Below are positions 29,662 to 37,429 of a stretch of 64,000 nucleotides of DNA, in pieces. The translations under genes were made by a program, and so were the position numbers. Source of the stretch: an uncultured SAR116 cluster alpha proteobacterium (GTDB lineage: Bacteria > Pseudomonadota > Alphaproteobacteria > Puniceispirillales > GCA-002684695); assembly GCA_902612965.1 (NCBI GenBank), contig CACMFN010000006.1, positions 1 through 64,000 of the forward strand, in the 5' to 3' direction. The notes below the pieces were generated by a model, which made no database searches, was not told the origin of the DNA, and saw only the letters and a program-made list of their open reading frames with translations. The first letter of the stretch is position 1; the number at the start of each line of letters is the position of its first letter.

Positions 29662-30780
29662 TCATGAAAAATTAAAGTAATTTTCACACTTGCCTTCCCT
29701 AAAAACATCTGCAGTTGCGCAATGCAACCCTCCTCCAAAGGGGTAAGCATCTCTGAATGGTATAGGAACAACTTCAAAACCTAATTTATCAAGTTGTTCA
29801 ATTTGATTAGTTTCACTCGCTTCAACACATACAGTTTTAGGATCAAGAACTAAAACATTCATCGAAAGCCAAACAGATGAGTAGCACAAAGGTGGTGGTG
29901 AATTATGTGCAGGCCTCGCAGCATCAATAATTTCCCAGTCATTTTTTTCAAAAAACTTTCTTTGATCTTCAGGAAGTCTTCTATCTGGATTGTTGATAAT
30001 TAATCCAGGCCTTAAAGGAGAAAAAGTAGCATCTATATGTATTGGATATGGGTCACCAGGAAAATTTACAGCGTGAACGTTGTGATCTTTAAAGTGCCGT
30101 CTTAACCAATCTATACCTTTCAAATTAGTTGTAAAACCATGCTGAACTACCAAGTCTTTACCAAATCTTAATACATCTGCAGCATCAAATAGAGGCTCTT
30201 CCTCAGTTGTTACAAAATATTTTTCTGCTGTCCATTTTAGTCTTTTTTCAACGCCAATTTTTTCTGAAAGATAGTCCTTTCTATAATCTAAGTCAGTTAG
30301 TCTTGGTTTAGGGGCTGCTTCATGAACCATATTTTGGTCTTTATTAGAATACTTTTTAATTAATGGCCTATAGCATAAATACTCAAACCATCTACATCTA
30401 TACGACATAGTAGCCTCAAGCATTTGGTTGCCTACTGTTAAAATTACATCTCTCGGAGGCATTGATCCAAACATTGAACCTGTCTCAAAATCAGGAGTTA
30501 CTACTTTTTGTGAAAAGTCTATAGGAGTAGGTCTGTCTACTTTTATTCCTCTGTTTTCTAAAATTTTTACAAAATTATCTAATTGTTCATTAGCTTTAAA
30601 AATACTTTCCTCGGACCTTGGTCCCCAATCACCTTTCATATCAGAATCTTCAGGCACCTTAGCGTCAAGTGCAGGTTCAGCGGGCGGTATATGCGTTCCG
30701 TCGGCCACCCCTACTATCACATGCTTCAAAGGATCCCATTCATTCCAAGAGTTAACAATTGTTTTATTTTGCTTAGACAA
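29662..30780 (-). CDS. glycine-amidinotransferase-like enzyme, TTG start with perfect SD
   Basis: This enzyme is predicted to transfer the amidino group of arginine to an amine acceptor. The 372-residue protein is colinear with human arginine:glycine amidinotransferase. It has FDAADVLR at 198-205, the catalytic His248 in PIHIDATFSP, SSVWLSMNVLVLD, and the catalytic Cys354 in GGGLHCATADV. The residues just before the His (Tyr245, Ile247) differ from the Asn and Met that line the human acceptor site, so glycine may not be the acceptor. The TTG start has a textbook AGGAGGT four bases upstream. It follows an MFS gene by 11 bases on the same strand. Confidence 0.88.
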   Translation of the reverse strand: MSKQNKTIVNSWNEWDPLKHVIVGVADGTHIPPAEPALDAKVPEDSDMKGDWGPRSEESIFKANEQLDNFVKILENRGIKVDRPTPIDFSQKVVTPDFETGSMFGSMPPRDVILTVGNQMLEATMSYRCRWFEYLCYRPLIKKYSNKDQNMVHEAAPKPRLTDLDYRKDYLSEKIGVEKRLKWTAEKYFVTTEEEPLFDAADVLRFGKDLVVQHGFTTNLKGIDWLRRHFKDHNVHAVNFPGDPYPIHIDATFSPLRPGLIINNPDRRLPEDQRKFFEKNDWEIIDAARPAHNSPPPLCYSSVWLSMNVLVLDPKTVCVEASETNQIEQLDKLGFEVVPIPFRDAYPFGGGLHCATADVFREGKCENYFNFS

Positions 30781-30784
30781 TTAA

Positions 30785-30791
30785 ACCTCCT
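30785..30791 (-). promoter_or_regulatory. consensus ribosome binding site fixing the TTG start
   Basis: On the minus strand AGGAGGT stands four bases before the TTG at 30780. It is the best Shine-Dalgarno match noticed in the window and strongly supports TTG initiation of the amidinotransferase. Confidence 0.85.
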
Positions 30792-31970
30792 TTATTTAAT
30801 TAAATTCCAATGTATAACTGAAGATGAATAAATTGCTAAAAAATTTAATAAAATAATAATTATTATACATAAAGCAAAACTTTCATCACCTCCGCAAGCA
30901 ATAATAAAAGTTCCCAAAATTGCAGCAAAAGTCATTTGAGCAGCACCGGCAATCCCAGTTGCCGTGCCTGATAATTTTCCAGTAGCAGAAATCCCTCCGA
31001 TAATTGAGTTAGCTACTGTTATACCATTAAAAAGACCAAAAATAAAAAGAGGTAAGGATATGAAAAATGGATACTTAAAATTTAATAAATGAAAAACAAT
31101 CATCAAACTAAACGCAAATGAAGTTCCAAAGCAACCTATAAAACACATCTTAGATATACCAATTTTAGAAGCGTAATTTCCATTAATTATATTTCCTGTA
31201 AAATAACCAAGACCAGTAAAAGCTAGCCAAATACTGAATTCTGTTGAAGAGACGCCCATCCGCTCGAATTCATAAGGCATAAAACTAAAAGTTGAAAAAA
31301 ATATTGCTGTTTGGGTTGCTCCTAAAATTGTAAAATTTAAAAAGGTTTTATTAGAAATTACTTTATAATATGAATTTAATATTTCTGAGTTAGAAAATTT
31401 TTCAAAATTCAATGGTTTTGTTTCTGGTATAAACTTCAGTGTGCATAAAAAAAGAAAAAATCCAAAAATACTTAAAGTAAACATTGAACCCCTCCAACCG
31501 ATTGTGTCAGCAATTATTCCACCTGAAATAAGAGCTACATTAGGAAATATAACCATAACAGCAGTTATAAAAGACAACTTTTGTGCTGCCTCTTCTCTTA
31601 GAAAACTGTCATTAACTATTACTCTAGCCATTGACAAACAAGCTGCAGCGCCAAGTCCTTGAATAATTCGCATCAAAATCAAAAACTCAATATATGGAGA
31701 AATTATTGCTAGCAATCCCCCAATTGAATAGAGAAAGGCACCAAAAATAATAATTGGTCTTCTTCCAAGTTTATCGGACAATGTCCCAAAAAGTAGCTGT
31801 CCAATAGCAACAAAAAATATAAATGAGGTTAAAATTAATTGTGTCTTGTCCGCAGAAGCTTCAAAATTTGATTTAATCATAGTTAATGAAGGCGTAATTA
31901 GTGTCATGCCTATAACTGAACCTGCATTAGCTAATGCTAAAATGACTATTGCAAAACGATTTAAAGACAA
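30792..31970 (-). CDS. MFS transporter, Bcr/CflA drug-exporter type
   Basis: This 392-residue protein has 12 predicted membrane helices. The MFS motif A lies between helices 2 and 3 (FGTLSDKLGRRPIIIFG), and RIIQGLGAAACLSMARVIVND is the Bcr/CflA-type helix 4. Such proteins are proton antiporters exporting small molecules; no substrate can be read. The first codon is TTG at 31970 with a TAA two codons upstream, and later ATGs would truncate helix 1. With the amidinotransferase 11 bases downstream it may export that enzyme's product or a related guanidino compound, but this is inference. Confidence 0.88.
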   Translation of the reverse strand: MSLNRFAIVILALANAGSVIGMTLITPSLTMIKSNFEASADKTQLILTSFIFFVAIGQLLFGTLSDKLGRRPIIIFGAFLYSIGGLLAIISPYIEFLILMRIIQGLGAAACLSMARVIVNDSFLREEAAQKLSFITAVMVIFPNVALISGGIIADTIGWRGSMFTLSIFGFFLFLCTLKFIPETKPLNFEKFSNSEILNSYYKVISNKTFLNFTILGATQTAIFFSTFSFMPYEFERMGVSSTEFSIWLAFTGLGYFTGNIINGNYASKIGISKMCFIGCFGTSFAFSLMIVFHLLNFKYPFFISLPLFIFGLFNGITVANSIIGGISATGKLSGTATGIAGAAQMTFAAILGTFIIACGGDESFALCIIIIILLNFLAIYSSSVIHWNLIK

Positions 31971-32096
31971 AATTTAACTTTCAGCAAAAATTAAAAGAAA
32001 ATATTTAAAGTGCTACTTTTAAAGAGCTTTTTTAATTTAACAAGTTATTAATATCTTAAATTACTTCATTTATTTGGCTCGAAAGCATGGGTACAA

Positions 32097-32333
32097 ATGA
32101 ATGGACAGAATGAAATTATCACCTCATTTATTAATCAAAAACCTAAAACAAAACAATTCTCTGATGCAAACATTGAGAGACTTGAGTTAAAGAGATTTGC
32201 TCAATCCATTCTAAATCCTATTTCTTATCCAGTTTCAGAGGAAGAAGTCTTAAATGGCGTTTCAACATTTGAGGCAATTTCAAAGTCTATAAAAGAAAAA
32301 GGAAATAAAGTATTTACTGGCGAGATTAAATAA
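32097..32333 (+). CDS. hypothetical 78-residue protein
   Basis: This is a small open frame on the plus strand between the MFS and PhyH genes, ending two bases before the convergent PhyH stop. The translation is soluble, rich in charged and polar residues, largely helical by appearance, with no signal peptide, cysteine motif or known domain. No convincing Shine-Dalgarno precedes the ATG. An ATG 12 bases upstream in another frame gives only eight codons. The amino acid composition looks protein-like, but I recognise no family. Confidence 0.5.
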   Translation: MNGQNEIITSFINQKPKTKQFSDANIERLELKRFAQSILNPISYPVSEEEVLNGVSTFEAISKSIKEKGNKVFTGEIK

Positions 32334-32335
32334 AT

Positions 32336-33211
32336 TTATTTATTTTTTACCTTCTTCTGCTGCCCAAAAAAAGATGCCTCTTTTGGAAACTCAGGAAGCT
32401 CTAAGGTAAAAGAGGATGAACGGACAAGACCAGTTCTTTTACCTCTAACAATTTCACCTTCAAACTTATTAGGAAGAGGGTTTTTGTCCAGAGGCATAGC
32501 GTCCTCTGCAACGTAAGTAATAATAAATAAATTTCTATTTTTATTAGTTGAATTGGGCAACGAACCATGAAGAAGTCTTGAATGCATTAAACAGGCATCT
32601 CCAGCTTTACCAGTACATTTTACAGATAAATTTCTATATTTATTCTCAATTGCCTTATCGACTGCGCCAGTAAATACTCCATCCTGCCATAAACTATAAA
32701 TTGCCCCTTTATGGCTTTTGGGGACAACTTCCAAAGGACCATTTTCAAATGTAACATCATCCAGAAAATATAAAACCGTCATAATGTCGTCATTTGAATG
32801 CGGTTCAAACGGAAAATCCTGATGATATTTAACCGCTGTTCCAGAACCAGGCAATTTAAGATTTATTTTAGTCGCAAGTAATTTTACATTAGGTGAAAAA
32901 ATTTGAGTTATTAAATCTAATGCGAGGTTATCTCTTGTAAATGAAAGAAATGTTTCGGAAATTTCAATAGGAGAGGCTATTCTTCTTAATGCAGGATTGT
33001 CATTTGAATGAGTGTTAAGCTCAAGGTCAAAACGAGGTCTACCATCAATTGTCACGCCAAAATTTTTATTATGACTTTTCGAATCCTCTATCCAGGCACT
33101 GACTTCATTATTCATAATTTCTAAAGTTTTGTAATCGACAGCATTTTTAAATAAAACGTATCCGTTTTCATTAAAAAATTGTCTATAGTCCTCAAAATCT
33201 TGTTTTTCCAT
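32336..33211 (-). CDS. phytanoyl-CoA dioxygenase (PhyH) family oxygenase
   Basis: This Fe(II)/2-oxoglutarate oxygenase hydroxylates an unidentified substrate. From the ATG at 33211 (291 residues) the facial triad is visible: His130 and Asp132 in KYHQDF, and a distal His, most likely His215 in RLLHGS. Arg226 follows as the likely 2-oxoglutarate anchor. A TTG 12 codons upstream (33247) keeps the frame open but overlaps a decayed gene start and adds residues unlike the family. The gene is convergent with the 78-residue ORF and divergent from the creatininase gene. Marine alphaproteobacteria carry many PhyH paralogues, so the substrate cannot be inferred. Confidence 0.88.
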   Translation of the reverse strand: MEKQDFEDYRQFFNENGYVLFKNAVDYKTLEIMNNEVSAWIEDSKSHNKNFGVTIDGRPRFDLELNTHSNDNPALRRIASPIEISETFLSFTRDNLALDLITQIFSPNVKLLATKINLKLPGSGTAVKYHQDFPFEPHSNDDIMTVLYFLDDVTFENGPLEVVPKSHKGAIYSLWQDGVFTGAVDKAIENKYRNLSVKCTGKAGDACLMHSRLLHGSLPNSTNKNRNLFIITYVAEDAMPLDKNPLPNKFEGEIVRGKRTGLVRSSSFTLELPEFPKEASFFGQQKKVKNK

Positions 33212-33243
33212 TTTCAGCCAAACCCTAATTAAACTCAAATCTC

Positions 33244-33327
33244 TCAATCTGATAAATAAAAAAACTCATCATTTTTTGTATCAAAAGTTCCAATAACCAG
33301 TATTGTTTTACTAGAATTCTCACTCAT
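33244..33327 (-). pseudogene. 27-codon N-terminal remnant of a Tm-1-like/UPF0261 gene
   Basis: On the minus strand an ATG at 33327 with GAGAGG seven bases upstream (33340-33335) opens a 27-codon frame ending in TGA at 33244. The peptide contains TILVIGTFDTKNDEFFYLSD, which matches the conserved N-terminus of the Tm-1-like ATP-binding (UPF0261) family, normally about 400 residues. The rest of that gene is absent: the PhyH gene begins 33 bases after the stop. It is either a decayed remnant or now serves as a short upstream frame for the PhyH gene. Confidence 0.6.
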
Positions 33328-33417
33328 ATAAAAGCCTCTCAAAAAATTCGATTTACAAATACTAAAAAGCACTCATTATTGATTAAAACACTTTAACGAA
33401 AAGATTAAAACAGCAAA

Positions 33418-34167
33418 ATGCGATTAGAACAAACAGGCTGGATGGAAGTCCGTGACAAGCTTAAAAACTCTCAGGGAATAATTATGGCAACAGGTTCAAC
33501 AGAGCAACACGGTCCAATCGGCTTAATAGGAACTGATACGATTTGCTCTGAGACTATAGCGTCAAGTGTAGCTTCAAAGGCAAATATGTACCTCGCACCT
33601 TCGATAAGTTTTACACCCGCTGAATTTAACATGAAATTCCCAGGAACAATATCAATATCGGCACAAACATTTAAATCACTTTTAAGAGAGGTAACATCCT
33701 CTTTACTCAACCATGGATTTAAATACGTGCTTATCGTGAACGGACACGGTGCCAATATCGATTCAATAAAGGATGTTATGATCGATTTTAACAACAAACT
33801 ATTTTTTAAAAGCTGGTGGGATTTTCCAACAGTCAATGACATTAGAAATAAAGAATTTGGAGACTGGGAGGGAATGCATGCAACTCCATCTGAAATATCA
33901 ATAACACAAATAAATCAAAGAGTTATTGAAAATACTGAATTTAAAAAAATAGCTGAAAATCCACCTCAAAAATTAACAAAGGACTTCATTATTGCTCATT
34001 CGGGGGATAAACACGGCACTGCTGAAGAACATCATAGAGCTTTTCCAGATGGCCGCGTTGGATCGCACTCGGCAATGGCAAATCCCGAAATAGGAAAGAA
34101 AATTGTAAATGCTTCTGTCGAAGGTTTTTTAGAAGAAATTGAGAAACTTAACTCAACTCTTTTATAA
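33418..34167 (+). CDS. creatininase-family metal-dependent amidohydrolase
   Basis: This 249-residue protein belongs to the creatininase/MftE family, which opens cyclic amides such as creatinine. Metal ligands are visible in order: Glu29 and His31 in STEQHG, Asp40 in GTDT, His110 in NGHGAN, and Glu159 in HATPSE. Family members also act on other lactams and in F420/mycofactocin and purine-like pathways, so creatinine is not assured. Its 3' end overlaps the convergent Rieske oxygenase gene by 20 bases, and it is divergent from the PhyH gene across about 200 bases. An amidinotransferase lies 3 kb away. Confidence 0.9.
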   Translation: MRLEQTGWMEVRDKLKNSQGIIMATGSTEQHGPIGLIGTDTICSETIASSVASKANMYLAPSISFTPAEFNMKFPGTISISAQTFKSLLREVTSSLLNHGFKYVLIVNGHGANIDSIKDVMIDFNNKLFFKSWWDFPTVNDIRNKEFGDWEGMHATPSEISITQINQRVIENTEFKKIAENPPQKLTKDFIIAHSGDKHGTAEEHHRAFPDGRVGSHSAMANPEIGKKIVNASVEGFLEEIEKLNSTLL

Positions 34168-35473
34168 ACTCACGACTGCTTTCCTCAGCTTTTTTCCTTC
34201 TCATCTCTGGGCTTAACTGGCTATTTTCTTTAACATTTTTGATCAAGTTTCGGCTGAATTTTCGCTGGTCGACGACATTTAATTTAGCTTTAATCACTGT
34301 ATCCTGCGTGTAAGTTGAAATATGGCCAAATTCATTTTTCTGAGGATGAATGATTTCGCCGCCTTCTGCAAGATTACGGACATGCTTCCTTACTAGATTT
34401 CTTAATTTGGCAACACCTGTATCAGATGATGCTAAATTCTCCATTTTATGGACAGCAATTGGCCTTTGCGATACTTGCGCTTCATAGTCACCAGGCTGTC
34501 TCTGACTATCTTCATATGACCTTTCATTTTTGGTTTGACCAATAAAGTCAATTTTTTCAACACCAACTGAAGATGCGTCACCCTGTTCTCGAGGATCGAG
34601 CTCTTTTGAAAAGTAACGCCATCCAATTGTTTTGGTGTTAGAATTATCTAAAGGCACCATCCACCTTAGCATTGAAGTCCTCTGGAAGAATTTTTCACTC
34701 TCCGCTTCTTCCCATATGGCTCCTGTCTGATTTCCATTCGGCAAAATTGATTCAGTTGTACGTGTCCAAACATATCCGTCTACCTGGCGTGTTTGAATAT
34801 TGATCATACCTAAAGGCGTATCATCGTATTCAATAATTTGGTCTACACCAGACGCAACTCCAAATTGGACACCGCTTGATCGTGCATGAAGATGCACAAC
34901 ATGGATTGGATCCTGTGTGTTTTCATAGACTTGCATCCAATTACAAGGCGTCTCTATTGTAAAAGGTATTTTTTTAACTGTTTTATCCAATTGCGTATCA
35001 TAAATCGGAAATTCAGGTGTATGCTCTGGAGGCCCTAAATAGGCAAATATAATACCTTCCTTTTCGTATGTCTGGTATGCGCCCTGCTTTACTCTTTTAT
35101 GGACAGGGCTTTTACACGGCTCAGAGCCAGCTTTTATGAGTGTTCCGTCAATATCGTATTGCCAGCCATGATAGCTGCATATTAGACCGCAATCGGCAAT
35201 AATACCGTACTCTAATGAAGCACCTCTATGAGCACAATGCTTGTGTAAAAGTCCAATTTGACCTGATTTATCCCTAAAAAGTACAAGTTCTTCACCAAGA
35301 ACTTTAATTAATTTAGGAAGTTCTCCAAGCTCCTCTGATAAAAGAACAGGATGCCAGTAACGTCTTAGTAATTCACCACAAGGTGTGCCTTTTTCAACAA
35401 AAGTAATTTCTTCGTCAAGATCACTTAAATCTGTAACTGTATTATACCCATCAAATTTATATTTTTTTAACAT
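34148..35473 (-). CDS. Rieske non-heme iron oxygenase, alpha-subunit type
   Basis: This 441-residue oxygenase is similar in layout to phthalate dioxygenase-type and vanillate demethylase-type enzymes. The Rieske 2Fe-2S site has Cys80/His82 (CAHRGA) and Cys99/His102 (CSYHGW). The catalytic iron site follows with Asp188, His191 and His196 in the QDPIHVVHLH segment. A TTG at 35494 extends the frame, but the ATG at 35473 has AGAGGA directly upstream and is preferred. No reductase or ferredoxin partner is adjacent, so electrons must come from a protein encoded elsewhere. The substrate is unknown; N- or O-demethylation is common in this group. Confidence 0.9.
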   Translation of the reverse strand: MLKKYKFDGYNTVTDLSDLDEEITFVEKGTPCGELLRRYWHPVLLSEELGELPKLIKVLGEELVLFRDKSGQIGLLHKHCAHRGASLEYGIIADCGLICSYHGWQYDIDGTLIKAGSEPCKSPVHKRVKQGAYQTYEKEGIIFAYLGPPEHTPEFPIYDTQLDKTVKKIPFTIETPCNWMQVYENTQDPIHVVHLHARSSGVQFGVASGVDQIIEYDDTPLGMINIQTRQVDGYVWTRTTESILPNGNQTGAIWEEAESEKFFQRTSMLRWMVPLDNSNTKTIGWRYFSKELDPREQGDASSVGVEKIDFIGQTKNERSYEDSQRQPGDYEAQVSQRPIAVHKMENLASSDTGVAKLRNLVRKHVRNLAEGGEIIHPQKNEFGHISTYTQDTVIKAKLNVVDQRKFSRNLIKNVKENSQLSPEMRRKKAEESSREFIKELS

Positions 35474-35566
35474 TAATCCTCTAAAACCTAACAAATTGTA
35501 TTATTTATAATATTTTATTATTTGTGAATTAAACAAGTAATTTTAAAAATAATAATTATTATTTTT

Positions 35567-37408
35567 TCAAAAATTTTTTATTTCCTCTAATTCAAGCCAT
35601 CTATTTTCAAAATACTCTAAATCCTCTTTTGATTTTTCTAATTTTTTTGTGATTTCAAAGAAAATATCAGGTTCATTTAAATATAAATTAGGATCGGAAA
35701 GTTTTTCATTAAAGTCATTGATATCATTTTCTAAGTTCTTGATTTTTGAAGGTAAGGAATTTAATTCAAATTCAAGCTTATAAGTTAATTTTTTATTATT
35801 TTTATTTTCTCCAGATTTAGCAATAACTTTAAATTTACTATTCTTTTCTTCATTTTTATTTTTTGAATTTTGAGTTAGTTTAGAATTTTTAAATGAAAGA
35901 TAATCTGAATATCCACCAATAGTTTCCTCAACCACGCCATCACCTTCGAAAGACAAAATTTTAGTAACTGTCTGATCTAAAAAATCTCTATCATGAGAAA
36001 CTAATAATAAAGTTCCTTTATAACTTATCAAAATTTCACCCAACATGTCTAAAGTTTCCATATCAAGATCATTAGTTGGCTCGTCAAGGATTAAACATGA
36101 CTTTGGATTTGCAAGAACCTTGGCGAGTTTAAGTCTATTTTTCTGTCCACCTGAAAGAGAGGAAACCCGCTCTAAAATGATACTTGGATCAAACATGAAA
36201 TCTTTTAGATAACCATATACATGACGCATTTTACCTCTAACTTCTATATAATCTCCTCCGTTTGGCACCATCACATCTTTTAGAGTATCTTTTGGCTTAA
36301 GGTCGCTTCTGTTTTGATCAAAATAAGAAAACTCAATATTTTTATTAATTTTAATACTTCCTTTGTCAGCCTTTAATTCATTCAGAACAAGTCTTAAAAA
36401 TGTTGTTTTACCAGTTCCATTAGGACCAATAATACCAATCCTGTCTCCTCTTTTAATTCTAAGATTAAATCCATTTAATATACATAAATTTTTATTATTT
36501 TCTTTAAACTCTTTATAAACTCTAAAAAATTCAGCTATAATTTTTGAGTTTGTTTCAATATCTTTAATAGGTTCAAAAGCAATTTTTTTAGTTGCTTGGC
36601 GAAACATAGACTCGTCAGCTTTCAGCTTTTCTCGCATTTGCTTCACTTTATTTAGCCTATTTATGTTTCTTTTAACTCTTGCCTTAACACCTCTTGAAGC
36701 CCACATAACCTCTTCAGCTACTATTTGTTTTCGTCTCTGTAATTCTCTGGCCTCTTGATCCAAAAGCATTTCCGACCACTCATCAAAATATTTAAATCCC
36801 TTTGGACTTACTCTGAGTTTACCCCTGTCCAGCCAAAAAACTTGATTAGTTATGTTTTCTAAAAACTTCTTGTCATGAGATATACAAAGTAATGAACCTT
36901 TATAATTATTTAAGTATTGCTCTAACCAATTAATAATATTTAAATCTAAATGATTGGTAGGTTCATCCAGTAACAAAATATCAGGCTCTTCCACTAAAGC
37001 TCTAGCAATACCAGCACGCCTGATTTGCCCACCAGAAAGCATTTTCATTTGTTTTTTTACATCTAAACTAAGAGCCTCTGCTATTATATCAACTTTATAT
37101 TTATAAAGTTCACGCTCTTCACCTAAAATATTACTAAAAATAAAATCAAAAACTGTTTCAAAATTATTAAACTCAAATTCTTGACCAAGGTAACCTACTG
37201 ATATCCCAGGCTCTTCCCACTTTTCACCATCATCCAACTCTTTTAGGCCGGATATAATGTTCATAATGGTCGATTTACCTGCGCCATTCTTACCAATCAA
37301 AGCAATTCTTTTTCCTTGGTGGATGTTAAGAGATAAATCTTGAAATACAGGTATTTCTTTATATCTAACACTTGCATCTTTTATAGAAAATAATAATTGA
37401 GAGCTCAT
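35567..37408 (-). CDS. uup: ABC-F family ATPase, Uup-like
   Basis: This 613-residue soluble protein has two ABC domains and no membrane segments. Domain 1 has GKNGAGKST near residue 38, LSGGQIRRAG and LLLDEPTNHLD. Domain 2 has GPNGTGKTT, LSGGQKNRLK and LILDEPTNDLD. The linker between them is charged and helical, and a lysine-rich coiled C-terminus from about residue 520 fits Uup, which binds branched DNA and ribosomes and affects transposon excision. It is a housekeeping-type gene within the accessory block, 22 bases downstream of the P450 gene. Confidence 0.9.
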   Translation of the reverse strand: MSSQLLFSIKDASVRYKEIPVFQDLSLNIHQGKRIALIGKNGAGKSTIMNIISGLKELDDGEKWEEPGISVGYLGQEFEFNNFETVFDFIFSNILGEERELYKYKVDIIAEALSLDVKKQMKMLSGGQIRRAGIARALVEEPDILLLDEPTNHLDLNIINWLEQYLNNYKGSLLCISHDKKFLENITNQVFWLDRGKLRVSPKGFKYFDEWSEMLLDQEARELQRRKQIVAEEVMWASRGVKARVKRNINRLNKVKQMREKLKADESMFRQATKKIAFEPIKDIETNSKIIAEFFRVYKEFKENNKNLCILNGFNLRIKRGDRIGIIGPNGTGKTTFLRLVLNELKADKGSIKINKNIEFSYFDQNRSDLKPKDTLKDVMVPNGGDYIEVRGKMRHVYGYLKDFMFDPSIILERVSSLSGGQKNRLKLAKVLANPKSCLILDEPTNDLDMETLDMLGEILISYKGTLLLVSHDRDFLDQTVTKILSFEGDGVVEETIGGYSDYLSFKNSKLTQNSKNKNEEKNSKFKVIAKSGENKNNKKLTYKLEFELNSLPSKIKNLENDINDFNEKLSDPNLYLNEPDIFFEITKKLEKSKEDLEYFENRWLELEEIKNF

Positions 37409-37429
37409 AGAGTTTTAACTAACAATACT

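Noticed and set aside
33212-33247. Extended PhyH start from TTG
   Set aside because: Overlaps the end of the UPF0261-like remnant and adds residues unlike the family; the ATG at 33211 is preferred.
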